Shown: piece after piece, positions 31,263 through 40,026 of the stretch | Position numbering within the stretch: the first letter of the stretch is position 1 | Layout: each line of letters starts with the position of its first letter | Assembly (NCBI GenBank): GCA_017561885.1 | Contig: JAFZBF010000031.1 | Span: 1-57,869 of the forward strand | Direction of reading: 5' to 3' | Length of the DNA: 57,869 nt | Source of the DNA: Bacteroidales bacterium | GTDB taxonomy: Bacteria > Bacteroidota > Bacteroidia > Bacteroidales > UBA932 | Made by a program: the position numbers and the translations under genes | Notes under the pieces: generated by a model | Seen by the model: only the letters and a program-made list of their open reading frames with translations | What the model was told of the DNA's origin: nothing | Database searches by the model: none

Positions 31263-32543
31263 TTAGTACCTCAGTCCCATGAAGTGACGGCGGACGTCGG
31301 TCCAGCGGTAGTAGGGACCGGTGACGGGCTGCACGTCCATCAGGAGTGTCTCGCGCTCGTTGACGAGGAACTTCACGAGGATGTCGCCGCCCTTCTTGTT
31401 CTTGTAGAAAATCATCTGCAGGTTGGCGGCGAAAGGAGTGTACAACGCACCGAACCATTTCTGGTTGATCTCGTCGACGCGAAGCCTCTGGCCGATGCCC
31501 TCGAGACCCATTGCAGAACACATCGCGATGAACGGATAGTCGTGTCCGAAACGCAGGTCGGCGCAGAGCGCATCCTTCGAAGTGTCGGCAAGAACCTCGT
31601 CAGCCTTGCGCACGATGTCAGCAACGGTAAGCATTGCCGGCGGCATACGGAAGTGGCTGAACGGAACAGAATTCGCCTGGCCGAGATAGATAGACACGTT
31701 GTTGCGGGCCCAGCTGTTGTAGATGCTCTCCTCAGGAATCAGCGGGAAGATGTCCTCGAGGTCGAATGAAGCTGTGATGCGGGCAACCGCGAACACCTGG
31801 CTCTCGAAACGAGAGAAGCGGCCTACGATTTCAGAAGCCTTCTTCCAGTCGGTGAAGAACCTTGAAAGATATGCGACAGAATCGGTTCTGGACCACTCCA
31901 CCTTCTGCATCTCCTGCATAGACTGCGCGGCGAAACTTTCCACATCCGGGTCGATGTACTTCTGATAGGTCTCTCCAGTGTCCCAAGAAATCTCGAACTT
32001 CGGATCTATCTCGGTAAGTTTGTTGGTGAAAGCCGTCATACTGATGAGCACGCGCGGAACCGTACTTGAAATCACGCGGATTCGCTTGCTGCCCTTCTTG
32101 AACACGTCCGGGAAATTCTTGTACATCCTCTCGGCAAGGCCCTGATGCTCGCGTGCGCCGCGGGGGGTAAGCCTTCCGTCCATACCGTTGTGCTGCTCCA
32201 GGCACTGCCTTGCCCTCTCGAGCACTGTCTCTCCTTCGGGTTTCAGGATGCCGGCAGCCTCAGCCTTCTCGAGAGACTCGATAAGAGCCTTGTAGGTGGC
32301 TTCGTCCCAGTTCGAACGCGATCCGTGACGGCCGTAGTGGCTGATGTAGAACGGCTTGTAGCCCTTCGGAGCCGGAGTGTTTGCATAGGGGCCGCCCTCG
32401 TACGGGTCGGTGTTGATGCCGGCGCGGAAAGGATTCTCGCGAAGCATAGCCTCGAATTCAGGGTTGCGCTGTCTCTGGGCGTCAGCTGTGAAAACAGCAA
32501 GAGAAACGGCAAGGATTGCCAGAAGGATTCTTCTTATATGCAT
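31263..32543 (-). CDS. Secreted histidine acid phosphatase, MINPP/phytase-like
   Basis: The 426-residue product has a cleavable signal peptide (MHIRRILLAILAVSLAVFTA followed by DAQ). The phosphatase active-site block FYISHYGRHGSRSNWD carries the nucleophilic His in RHG, and LRFGHDYPFIAM carries an HD proton-donor motif. This is branch 2 of the histidine phosphatase superfamily, which includes inositol polyphosphate phosphatases; other members are known as phytases in gut Bacteroides. Release of phosphate from inositol phosphates is thus likely but not proven. It is transcribed alone, divergent from mscS. Confidence 0.82.
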   Translation of the reverse strand: MHIRRILLAILAVSLAVFTADAQRQRNPEFEAMLRENPFRAGINTDPYEGGPYANTPAPKGYKPFYISHYGRHGSRSNWDEATYKALIESLEKAEAAGILKPEGETVLERARQCLEQHNGMDGRLTPRGAREHQGLAERMYKNFPDVFKKGSKRIRVISSTVPRVLISMTAFTNKLTEIDPKFEISWDTGETYQKYIDPDVESFAAQSMQEMQKVEWSRTDSVAYLSRFFTDWKKASEIVGRFSRFESQVFAVARITASFDLEDIFPLIPEESIYNSWARNNVSIYLGQANSVPFSHFRMPPAMLTVADIVRKADEVLADTSKDALCADLRFGHDYPFIAMCSAMGLEGIGQRLRVDEINQKWFGALYTPFAANLQMIFYKNKKGGDILVKFLVNERETLLMDVQPVTGPYYRWTDVRRHFMGLRY

Positions 32544-32609
32544 AGTGTCTAAGTGATGATTAGTTTGTTCGGTCCGTAAAGTTATGAAAAGAATCCGCTA
32601 AAATTTGTC

Positions 32610-32617
32610 TATTTTTG
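32610..32617 (+). promoter_or_regulatory. -7 box TATTTTTG for mscS-deoD
   Basis: An exact TAnnTTTG match ending four bases before the mscS ATG, predicting a leaderless message or, less likely, a downstream start codon. Confidence 0.5.
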
Positions 32618-32621
32618 TGTT

Positions 32622-33554
32622 ATGTCAATCTTCAATCTCATATTTCTGCAGGATGCAGCCGCACAGGCAGTCGCAGATTCGCTTGCCGCAACGGCCGACG
32701 CAGCTGTCGAAGCCATCGAGACAAAGACTCCCGACGAGATCCTGCAGACCCTGCTGGACGCTGTAGTCCGCTTCGGTCTGAAACTGCTCGCCGCCATCGC
32801 TATCTTCGCAATCGGCGCGTGGATCATCAAACAGGTCCGCAAAGGCGTGCACAAGCGCATGACGAAGCGCAGAGGCGACGACACCGCACTGATAACATTC
32901 ACTGACAGTCTTGTCGGAATCATCCTGTGGATACTGCTCATAGCCATATCCATCGGGGCCCTCGGCATCAACACCACCAGCATCGCGGCTCTCCTTGCGG
33001 CAGGCGGCATGGCCGTCGGCATGTCCCTGAGCGGCACGCTGCAGAACTTCGCAGGCGGCATAATGCTGCTCGTGTTCAAGCCCTTCAAGTCCGGCGACTT
33101 TATCGAAGCGCAGGGCAATACCGGCACCGTCAAGTCGATGAACATCGTCAGCACGACGCTGCTCACCCGCGACAACAAGACCGTCATCATCCCGAACGGC
33201 ATCCTTTCGAACGGCAACATCACCAACTACTCCGCCCAGACTGCAAGACGTCTGGAATGGACTTTCAACGTACCTTACGGCGCAGACAGCGAGCAGGTGA
33301 GGGACGAGGTCATGAAGATACTGAAGGCTGACGGCAGGATCCTGGACGCCAGTTCGCCCCACGCCGAAGATCCCTTCGTCGGCCTGTCAGCGATGAAGGA
33401 CAGCAGCGTGGAGTTCATCGCCCGGGCCTGGGCCCTGACCGACAACTACTGGCCGGTATACTTTGACATAAACAAAGCAATATACGACACCCTGCCTGAG
33501 AAGGGAATCAGCTTCCCGTTCCCTCAGATGGATGTCCACATCAAAAACCAATAG
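32622..33554 (+). CDS. mscS: Small-conductance mechanosensitive channel, MscS family
   Basis: The 310-residue inner-membrane protein opens under membrane tension to release solutes. An Ala-rich N-terminal stretch is followed by membrane helices near residues 48-68 (FGLKLLAAIAIFAIGAWII), 90-110 and 112-140. The pore helix is rich in Gly/Ala (SIAALLAAGGMAVGMSLSGT). The MscS beta domain follows (PFKSGDFIEAQGNTGTVKSM, TLLTRDNKTVIIPNGILSNG) and a C-terminal alpha/beta domain. Length is close to E. coli MscS (286). It is followed after five bases by deoD. Confidence 0.93.
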   Translation: MSIFNLIFLQDAAAQAVADSLAATADAAVEAIETKTPDEILQTLLDAVVRFGLKLLAAIAIFAIGAWIIKQVRKGVHKRMTKRRGDDTALITFTDSLVGIILWILLIAISIGALGINTTSIAALLAAGGMAVGMSLSGTLQNFAGGIMLLVFKPFKSGDFIEAQGNTGTVKSMNIVSTTLLTRDNKTVIIPNGILSNGNITNYSAQTARRLEWTFNVPYGADSEQVRDEVMKILKADGRILDASSPHAEDPFVGLSAMKDSSVEFIARAWALTDNYWPVYFDINKAIYDTLPEKGISFPFPQMDVHIKNQ

Positions 33555-33559
33555 CATCT

Positions 33560-34270
33560 ATGGGAGTCCCTACCCCTCATATCGCTGCCCTGGAAGGGCA
33601 GATTGCCAAGACAGTCCTGATGCCCGGAGACCCGCTCCGCAGCAAGGCGATTGCAGACACTTTCCTCGACAACCCGGTGCTGGTGAACAACATCCGCGGC
33701 GCCCAGGGCTATACCGGCACATACCACGGCAAGCCCGTCACCGTGATGGCCAGCGGTATGGGACAACCCTCGATAGGCATCTATGCGTATGAACTGTACA
33801 AGTTCTACGACGTAGACCAGATCATCAGGGTGGGAACCATCGGCGGAGTCAGCGAAGAAATCCCCCTGCGCTGCCTGATCATCGCCTCAAGGGCGTACTC
33901 CAACACCAACTTCCTGAATTTCTATATGAAGAACGGCAATGCCGCGGGATTCGTTGCTGCCGACGAAGAGCTGGTCGCTAAGGCTGTAGAAGCTGTCAAG
34001 GCCACAGGATACGACTACCGCGTCGGCGACATCCTCAGCAGCGACACCTACTATGCCGAATACAACGAAGTCGAGGTCTGCCAGCGTCTGGGCCTGCTCG
34101 GCATAGAGATGGAGGCCACGGCGCTATATCTGATGGCTGCGCGCTGCGGCAAGAAGGGCCTGACGATCTGCACCGTCTCGAACAATATCCTGAAAGGTAT
34201 AGAAATCGAACCAGAGGAGCGCCAGAGCGGCTTCATGCATATGGCCAGGGTGGCCCTCGAACTTATCTAA
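33560..34270 (+). CDS. deoD: Purine-nucleoside phosphorylase, DeoD-type, with Asn at the catalytic Asp position
   Basis: The 236-residue protein matches hexameric DeoD phosphorylases along its length: VLMPGDPLRSKAIADTFL (phosphate Arg), IIRVGTIGGVSEEIPLRCL, ILSSDTYYAE, LLGIEMEATALYLMAARCGK (EMEA ribose site) and ERQSGF. DeoD normally has TVSDH, where the Asp (204 in E. coli) protonates purine N7. Here it reads CTVSNNILKG with Asn208 at that place; the partner Arg of ERQ is kept. Human-type PNP uses Asn for 6-oxopurines, so specificity may be shifted toward inosine/guanosine; this is inference. It is co-transcribed with mscS and its stop overlaps that of mutS by four bases. Confidence 0.9.
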   Translation: MGVPTPHIAALEGQIAKTVLMPGDPLRSKAIADTFLDNPVLVNNIRGAQGYTGTYHGKPVTVMASGMGQPSIGIYAYELYKFYDVDQIIRVGTIGGVSEEIPLRCLIIASRAYSNTNFLNFYMKNGNAAGFVAADEELVAKAVEAVKATGYDYRVGDILSSDTYYAEYNEVEVCQRLGLLGIEMEATALYLMAARCGKKGLTICTVSNNILKGIEIEPEERQSGFMHMARVALELI

Positions 34271-36906
34271 GCTTTTTTCAACTTGTCCTTTATGGCCCTT
34301 ATCGTGTCAAACGCGTCGAGGGGAGACATGCTGTTGAGGTCCAGTTTCTCCAGTATGTCGCGGATTTCGGCCAGCAGCGGGTCGTCAAGTTGGTAGAGCG
34401 ACAGCTGCATCGGCGCTGCCGCGGGCTCTTCCGTTACGGTGGCGCTGCCGCTGTCGGAAAGCTGCCGTCCCTTCTCCTCGTTTTCCAGGGTCTTGAGTTT
34501 CTTCTCGGCGGCGGCTACGACCTTTGCGGGCACACCGGCCATCTTTGCCACGTGGATTCCGAAGCTGGATGCCACTCCGCCGGGAGTGAGCTTGCGCAGG
34601 AAGATTACCTGCCCGGCCGCCTCGCGCGTAGCGATGTGGAAGTCCTCCACGCGCTCGTAAATGTTCTCAAGCTCGTTCAGCTCGTGATAATGCGTGGCGA
34701 AAAGGGTCTTCGGAGCTCCGGGGAACTCGTGCAGGTAGCTGACGATGGCCCAGGCTATGGACATTCCGTCATATGTGCTCGTGCCGCGGCCTATCTCGTC
34801 GAGCAGCACCAGAGAACGCTGAGAGAGGTTGTTGAGGATGGTGGCCGTCTCGCTCATTTCCACCATGAAGGTCGATTCGCCGCGGGAGATGTTGTCCGAT
34901 GCGCCGACCCTTGTGAAAAGCTTGTCGATGTATCCCAGCCGCGCGCTGCGGGCCGGTACGAAGCTGCCGACCTGCGCCATCAGCATGATAAGGGCGGTCT
35001 GACGCAGCAGGGCGGACTTTCCGGACATGTTCGGACCGGTGAGGATGATGATCTGCCGGCCGTCGTTGCTCATGGCCAGATCGTTGGCCACATATTCGCT
35101 GCCCGGTTCCATCATTGTCTCGATTACCGGATGGCGGCCGTCCTTTATTTCTATGTCGAGTGAATTGTCCACCACCGGACGGCAATAATTGTTCTCCCCT
35201 GCAAGATATGCAAAGCTGGCGAGGCAGTCGATCTGGGCCACGAGTTGCGCGTCGCGCTGGATTGCGGCCACGTTCTGCTGTATCTGTGCCACGAGTTCGC
35301 CGTAGATGCGGCTCTCGATGGCCAGTATGCGCTCCTCGGCCCCGACAATGGTCTGCTCGTATTCCTTGAGCTGCGGAGTGATGTATCGTTCGGCGTTGAC
35401 CAGGGTCTGCTTGCGGATCCAGTCCTCGGGGACTTTGTCGGCGTGGGTGTTGCGCACCTCCAGATAGTATCCGAAGACGTTGTTGTAGCTTATCTTGAGG
35501 CTGCTGATGCCGGTGCGTTCTCGCTCGGTCTGCTGGATGTCCAGCAGTATCTCCTTGCTGTGGGCGAGGGTGTTGCGATAGTTGTCCAGTTCTTCGTCCA
35601 CCCTTTCGGCTATCACGTCGCCCTTGCCGAGTTGGGCTGCCGCCTGCGGCGATATGGTCTTTTCAATCAGTTCGCACAATGCTGAACAGCCGTCCATCCC
35701 GGAGCTGAGGGCTGCCACCTTCTCAAGCTGGCTGGTGAGTTCAGTTATTTCAGTAATTCTGCGCAGTCCGTTGCAGAGGGCGAGCACTTCTCGGGGGCTG
35801 ATGCGGCCTACGGCGGCTTTGGAAATCATTCTCTCCAGATCTCCCACATCAGCGATGGCTGTCCGGACGGCATATAGCGTGTCGGGGTTGTCGTGCAGAC
35901 TCTCCACCACATCCTGCCTGCGGGCTATTGCGGCAGTGTCTTTCAGCGGCATCGCAATCCATTCCCTGAGCAGCCTTGAACCCATGGGACAGCAGTTGCG
36001 GTCCATCACCTGCAGCAGCGATGTGCCTTCCTGCACCAGCGGGGCGAAGATCTCCAGGTTGCGGAAGGTGAAACGGTCGATCCACACGAAGTCGTCGCGG
36101 TCGATGCGGGAGATGCTGCGGATATGGTCGAGGGCGGTGTGCTCGGTCATCTCAAGATAGGACAGGATGGCCGATGCAGCCACGGTGGCGAACTGCAACT
36201 GTTCGATGCCGAAGCCCTTGAGATTCGTCGTCTTGAACTGGTTGAGCAGGCGGGCCCTGGCGCTGGAGTAGCTGAAGGCCCATTCCTGCATAGGGGTTAT
36301 GCAGGCGCGCGAGTGGCGGATGTGCTCCACCAGGGGCGCGAATTCGCTGTCGGAATTGCGGATGATGTCCTGCTGCAGCAGAACTTCCTTCGGCGCGAAG
36401 TCCGACAGGAGGATGTCGATGTACTGGCGGTCTCCCTCGGCTACCTTGAATGTTCCGGTGGATATGTCCAGGAATGCCACGCCGGCCTTGTGCTGCTCGA
36501 AGTAGCAGGCCGCCAGCCAGTTGTTCTCGCCGCCGGTGAGCAGGCCGTCGTTGAAGCTCACGCCGGGGGTGACAAGTTCGGTGATGCCGCGCTTGACGAG
36601 GGTTTTGGTGAGTTTGGGATCCTCCAGCTGGTCGCAGACTGCCACCTTGTAGCCGGCCTTGACCATCTTCGGCAGATATACGTCTATGGCGTGGTGGGGC
36701 ACTCCGGCAAGTTCGGTGAAAGCACCGCCGCCGCTCGCCTTGCGGGTGAGCACGAGGCCGAGCACTTTGCTGGTTATGAGGGCGTCCTCTCCGAAAGTCT
36801 CGTAGAAGTCGCCGACGCGGAAAAACATTACGCAGTCAGGGTGCTGGGCCTTGATCTGGTAATACTGCTGCATCAGCGGCGACAATGTGGATTTGGGGGC
36901 TGCCAT
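34267..36906 (-). CDS. mutS: DNA mismatch repair protein MutS
   Basis: The 879-residue protein recognises mismatches and signals repair. I placed the start at 36906 (MAAPKSTLSPLMQQYYQIKA); the frame upstream runs over the divergent rsmA gene. The mismatch-binding motif is VMFFRVGDFYETFGEDA with the Phe-x-Glu in FYE. Connector, lever and clamp domains follow. The ATPase domain has ILTGPNMSGKSALLRQTALI (Walker A), SLVLLDEIGRGTSTYDGMSI (Walker B) and LFATHYHELNELE. The length is typical of MutS1. It is transcribed alone. Confidence 0.97.
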   Translation of the reverse strand: MAAPKSTLSPLMQQYYQIKAQHPDCVMFFRVGDFYETFGEDALITSKVLGLVLTRKASGGGAFTELAGVPHHAIDVYLPKMVKAGYKVAVCDQLEDPKLTKTLVKRGITELVTPGVSFNDGLLTGGENNWLAACYFEQHKAGVAFLDISTGTFKVAEGDRQYIDILLSDFAPKEVLLQQDIIRNSDSEFAPLVEHIRHSRACITPMQEWAFSYSSARARLLNQFKTTNLKGFGIEQLQFATVAASAILSYLEMTEHTALDHIRSISRIDRDDFVWIDRFTFRNLEIFAPLVQEGTSLLQVMDRNCCPMGSRLLREWIAMPLKDTAAIARRQDVVESLHDNPDTLYAVRTAIADVGDLERMISKAAVGRISPREVLALCNGLRRITEITELTSQLEKVAALSSGMDGCSALCELIEKTISPQAAAQLGKGDVIAERVDEELDNYRNTLAHSKEILLDIQQTERERTGISSLKISYNNVFGYYLEVRNTHADKVPEDWIRKQTLVNAERYITPQLKEYEQTIVGAEERILAIESRIYGELVAQIQQNVAAIQRDAQLVAQIDCLASFAYLAGENNYCRPVVDNSLDIEIKDGRHPVIETMMEPGSEYVANDLAMSNDGRQIIILTGPNMSGKSALLRQTALIMLMAQVGSFVPARSARLGYIDKLFTRVGASDNISRGESTFMVEMSETATILNNLSQRSLVLLDEIGRGTSTYDGMSIAWAIVSYLHEFPGAPKTLFATHYHELNELENIYERVEDFHIATREAAGQVIFLRKLTPGGVASSFGIHVAKMAGVPAKVVAAAEKKLKTLENEEKGRQLSDSGSATVTEEPAAAPMQLSLYQLDDPLLAEIRDILEKLDLNSMSPLDAFDTIRAIKDKLKKA

Positions 36907-36912
36907 ACTCTG

Positions 36913-36920
36913 CAAAAGTA
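36913..36920 (-). promoter_or_regulatory. -7 box TACTTTTG for mutS
   Basis: An exact TAnnTTTG match on the minus strand ending six bases before the mutS ATG, again predicting a leaderless message. Confidence 0.6.
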
Positions 36921-37011
36921 CGGAAAAATAGAGAAAAAGCGTATCTTTACGGATAGCAACATTGCGGCCGGCCCGCGAAAGGGTGGTTTCCGGGGCCAGA
37001 CCTAAAAGACT

Positions 37012-37815
37012 ATGCAGGTACGCGCAAAGAAATATCTGGGACAGCACTTCCTGACGGACCAGGAGGTTGCGCGGCGCATCGTGGCGTCTCTGGATACCGC
37101 AAGGCTGGACGCGGGGGCTACAACGGGCACACCTGCCGGCAGTGCGCAGCCTGTCGACGTGCTGGAGGTCGGGCCGGGCATGGGCGTGCTGACTCAGTAC
37201 CTTCTGGAGCGTGACGACATCAGCCTTCGCGCTGTGGAGATTGACGAGGAGTCGGTTGATTACCTCCGGGAGCATTTCCCGGGCTTCACTCCTTCGCTCT
37301 ACCAGGAGGACTTCCTGGCGCTGAATCTCGGCAAGATCTACGGCGGGAAGCCTTTCTGCATCATCGGCAACTTCCCGTACAACATCTCTTCGCAGATATT
37401 CTTCAAGGTGCTGGACTATGTGGACAGCATCCCGCAGGTGGTGTGTATGGTGCAGAAGGAGGTTGCGGAGCGCATAGCCGCCCCAGCCGGCAACAAGACC
37501 TACGGTATCCTGTCGGTACTGCTGCAGACCTGGTACGACATCGAATATCTGTTCACTGTCGGAGAAGGTGCTTTCGTGCCGCCGCCGAAGGTGAAGTCGG
37601 CTGTCATCAGACTGCGCCGCAACGGGCGGGGCGACCTTGGCTGCGATCCGGCCCGCTTCCGTGCCGTGGTCAAGACGGCCTTCAACCAGCGCCGAAAGAC
37701 TCTGCGCAATTCTCTTCGCACGGTTTCTGAGAATGTTCCGGAGCAGTTCGCGCAGCTGCGCCCCGAACAGCTCAGCGTGGAGCAGTTCATAGAACTCACA
37801 AATCTGTTGAAATGA
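37012..37815 (+). CDS. rsmA: 16S rRNA (adenine1518-N6/adenine1519-N6)-dimethyltransferase
   Basis: The 267-residue methyltransferase dimethylates two adenines near the 3' end of 16S rRNA. It starts MQVRAKKYLGQHFLTDQEVA (the family KKxLGQHFL block), with VLEVGPGMGVLTQYLLERD for AdoMet binding, EIDEESVDYL, FCIIGNFPYNISSQIFF (motif IV NFPYN) and FVPPPKVKSAVIRL. An apparent insertion of about ten residues (GATTGTPAGSAQ) sits before the AdoMet motif. A near-consensus box, TATCTTTA, lies at 36942-36949. The stop overlaps the next gene in ATGA. Confidence 0.95.
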   Translation: MQVRAKKYLGQHFLTDQEVARRIVASLDTARLDAGATTGTPAGSAQPVDVLEVGPGMGVLTQYLLERDDISLRAVEIDEESVDYLREHFPGFTPSLYQEDFLALNLGKIYGGKPFCIIGNFPYNISSQIFFKVLDYVDSIPQVVCMVQKEVAERIAAPAGNKTYGILSVLLQTWYDIEYLFTVGEGAFVPPPKVKSAVIRLRRNGRGDLGCDPARFRAVVKTAFNQRRKTLRNSLRTVSENVPEQFAQLRPEQLSVEQFIELTNLLK

Positions 37816-38684
37816 AAAAGATTCTGTTGTCTTTGGCTATGCTTATGGCTGTCTGCTTTGCGGCGCAGGCACAGACTGAATATGATGTTGACCCTGAAGA
37901 CGAACTGTACAGCCTCGATGAAGAAGAATATGAGCTGATGTTTGGTCTGGGAGAGGGCACCGGGCTTGGAGTCTATGGCGGAGAATACTATCTGACAGGA
38001 TATAGCAACAAGACCGGCACATCCCGCGAGACTGACTTCAACGACAAGTTTCACCTCGGCCTGCAGTATACTCTCATCAACGACGACCTTGTCACCATCC
38101 TGGTCAAATATGAGCAGACTTCGTTCTGGGAGACTTATCAATATCTCCGTCCCATATCTGAATCAATCTATGCTCCGGGAGTAGAGCTGACCTTCAAGCT
38201 GAATCCGGTTGCAAGGCTCGTGTTCGGCGGTGACATGCAACTCAACGGCACCTCAGACGAATATGCCCGCCGCCTTACTTACGGCAGGATGGCGCTTTTC
38301 CGCGACTTTCCGCTCTAGCGCGGGGCTGTGATTTCTGCTGCGCTCCAGGGTGCTTTCGGCTATTCGTATGACGGGGAGGTGTCCAGCATCAGGGATTTCT
38401 ACCGTTACAACGGCTACTTCACTGCAGGAGCGTGGTTCCAGTCTGCTGACGAGAACTTCAAGTGCCGTCTGAAAGTGGAGCCGTACGACTATTTCAATCA
38501 CTGCGGCGTCCAGCTGGACATTCACTACCGTCCGAGTTACAGCCTTTGGGACAATGTCTATTATATGATCCAGTACGGCTACGGGCTCGAGCAGCAGCAC
38601 CAGTTCCTCCCGGAAGGAACACCCCTTCAGCCCCAGCACTACATCCGCTTCGGCCTCAGCCTCTGCCCGGAATTCGTGCTGTAG
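37812..38684 (+). pseudogene. Phospholipase A1 (OMPLA)-like gene interrupted by an in-frame amber codon
   Basis: One continuous frame of 290 codons is split by a single TAG at 38316-38318. The first part (168 residues) has a signal peptide (MKKILLSLAMLMAVCFAAQA) and OMPLA-like barrel sequence: FHLGLQYTLI, TSFWETYQYLRPISES, YAPGVELTFK. The second part resumes in the same frame and keeps barrel-like strands to a C-terminal aromatic/hydrophobic end (YIRFGLSLCPEFVL). OMPLA enzymes carry an H-x-S-N-G active-site block; here the aligned place reads MQLNG (residues 142-146), so both catalytic His and Ser are replaced. The gene looks both catalytically dead and truncated. It starts inside the rsmA stop. 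A sequencing error or readthrough would alter the reading. Confidence 0.72.
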
Positions 38685-38721
38685 AAACTACTCTCTGCAC
38701 AAAATGAAAAAACTCCACGAT

Positions 38722-39447
38722 TTAGGCCTTGTCGTGGCTGCCGGGCGCAAGTGTCACCGCTACGGCATCTCGATACTTGCGGGAGACGGGGAGATGGGCG
38801 TCGCCGATGGAGACGGTGTCGGGGGTGGTCAGCGTGGCAAGGGCAGCGTTCACGAGATATGATCTGTGGATACGAAGGAACCCTTCGCCGAGAAGGTTCT
38901 CCCACTGGCCGATGCCGGTCTTGTTGCGGTAGGATTCGCCGGCGGTCGTGACAATGCGCACCTCCGTGTCGTTCGACTCCACGTATGCGATGTCGGCCAA
39001 CCGGAGCGTCACAGCCTTCCTGTCTGAAAAGAAGGTTACACTGCGGTCTTTCTCCTTGAACCGCTTCCCGAGCCACTTCGCCCAGAAGAAATCCCCTATG
39101 GAAAGCGCCGTTAATATCAGGCCCAGGAAAACAGGGTTGATGAGCATCGGTGCAACCGGGGTTCCATGATCAATAATCCCGTACTCCGGGTCGAGCCTTC
39201 CCCACACCAGATTGTGCAGGACAAGTATCAGCAGCACCGCAGAAACAAGAACCGCCAGCGACAGATACACTTTGTCCATCGGCTTGCGGGCGGTGGGCAT
39301 AAAGCGCTCCAAGGCAAGGGCGCAGGGGCAGAAGAGCAGACTGATGAAGACCGCCTGGGACAGAGAATAGTCCAGGCTGACGAGTATGGCCGCCAGCAGA
39401 GCCAGCGCCACAAGCCAGTATGCAATTCTTGCCAGTGTCTTCATCAC
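38722..39447 (-). CDS. Membrane-anchored LytTR-type transcriptional regulator
   Basis: The 241-residue protein has four hydrophobic segments in its first ~125 residues (IAYWLVALALLAAILVSL, AVFISLLFCPCALAL, VYLSLAVLVSAVLLILVL, FLGLILTALSIGDFF). A LytTR DNA-binding domain follows at about 140-235: VTFFSDRKAVTLRLADIAYV, ESNDTEVRIVT, GIGQWENLL, FLRIHRSYLVN and LPVSRKYRDAV. There is no receiver domain, so it probably senses a membrane signal directly. It is divergent from the small membrane-protein gene at 39589, a likely target. Confidence 0.85.
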   Translation of the reverse strand: MMKTLARIAYWLVALALLAAILVSLDYSLSQAVFISLLFCPCALALERFMPTARKPMDKVYLSLAVLVSAVLLILVLHNLVWGRLDPEYGIIDHGTPVAPMLINPVFLGLILTALSIGDFFWAKWLGKRFKEKDRSVTFFSDRKAVTLRLADIAYVESNDTEVRIVTTAGESYRNKTGIGQWENLLGEGFLRIHRSYLVNAALATLTTPDTVSIGDAHLPVSRKYRDAVAVTLAPGSHDKA

Positions 39448-39531
39448 AATACAATGTTAGTCATTTTCAGCGGCATCTGCAATCGCCGGAGCACCACAGT
39501 GGGATTTGACAAGGCTGGAAGGGGTTTTAAA

Positions 39532-39564
39532 TTTGGAGGCACCGTCCGTCGTAGAGTACCTTTG
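39532..39564 (+). promoter_or_regulatory. Promoter with -33 TTTG and -7 TACCTTTG
   Basis: TTTGG at 39532-39536 is followed after 20 bases by TACCTTTG at 39557-39564, the clearest full match to the Bacteroidota housekeeping promoter in the window. It serves the gene at 39589. Confidence 0.7.
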
Positions 39565-39588
39565 CATCAGAACCAAAAATCAACCGCT

Positions 39589-39915
39589 ATGAAACTCGCA
39601 ACAATCGCACAACTTTTCGTAGAGGGCGGAGCCTTCGGCATGATCCTCATCACCCTCTTCCTCATCGCCTTGTTCATCGCTGCATGGAAAGCTCCCCGCT
39701 GGGTCAAAGAAATCGGCATCGGCGCATTGGTCGTAGCCATCTTCTGGAATCTGCAGGGACTGTACCAGGCACTTGGTGTAGTCCAGATGGCACCGGATAT
39801 CAGCCCTGCCGTCATAGCCGGTGGCCTGAAAGTCGCTATGATCAGCCTTCTCTACGGCCTGATCGTCTACTTCGTCTCCCTGATTATCCGCATCGCCCAG
39901 AAACCCAGAATCTAG
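39589..39915 (+). CDS. Small integral membrane protein, MotA/TolQ/ExbB-like
   Basis: The 108-residue product starts MKLATIAQLFVEGGAFGMIL and is almost entirely hydrophobic, with three likely membrane helices (near residues 15-33, 41-60 and 78-100). The opening FVEGGAFGMILITLFLIALF resembles the first helix of ExbB/TolQ/MotA proteins, but the protein is only about half their length and no ExbD-like partner is nearby. The start is the ATG 25 bases after the TACCTTTG box; the frame is open further upstream but without a plausible start. The divergent LytTR regulator may control it. Function is uncertain. Confidence 0.7.
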   Translation: MKLATIAQLFVEGGAFGMILITLFLIALFIAAWKAPRWVKEIGIGALVVAIFWNLQGLYQALGVVQMAPDISPAVIAGGLKVAMISLLYGLIVYFVSLIIRIAQKPRI

Positions 39916-39934
39916 GTCAGCGTCTTCTTCGGGT

Positions 39935-40021
39935 GCGCCTATCGGTCCAAAAAATGGGACGATAGGAGCGTTTTGCCCACCAAAGTGCGCCTATCGGTCC
40001 AAAAAATGGGACGATAGGCGC
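39935..40021. repeat. 87-base double-hairpin repeat, copy 2 (inverted)
   Basis: Two 35-base palindromes (39935-39969 and 39987-40021) with a 17-base spacer. In reverse complement the whole element aligns with copy 1 at 923-1009 at about 69 of 87 positions, including 12 of 17 spacer bases. The palindrome arms read GCGCCTATCG and its complement around AAAAAAT loops. It lies between the convergent genes at 39589 and 40027, five bases from the stop of the latter. Confidence 0.8.
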
Positions 40022-40026
40022 AGTAT

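Noticed and set aside
34390..35163. Long plus-strand open frames antisense to mutS and other minus-strand genes
   Set aside because: They mirror the codon pattern of real genes on the other strand, have no recognisable domains and lack promoters. GC-rich coding DNA commonly leaves such frames open.
36907..37275. N-terminal extension of MutS
   Set aside because: The extra frame is antisense to rsmA, and MutS proteins normally start near MQQYYQIKAQHPD; the promoter box at 36913-36920 also lies within it.
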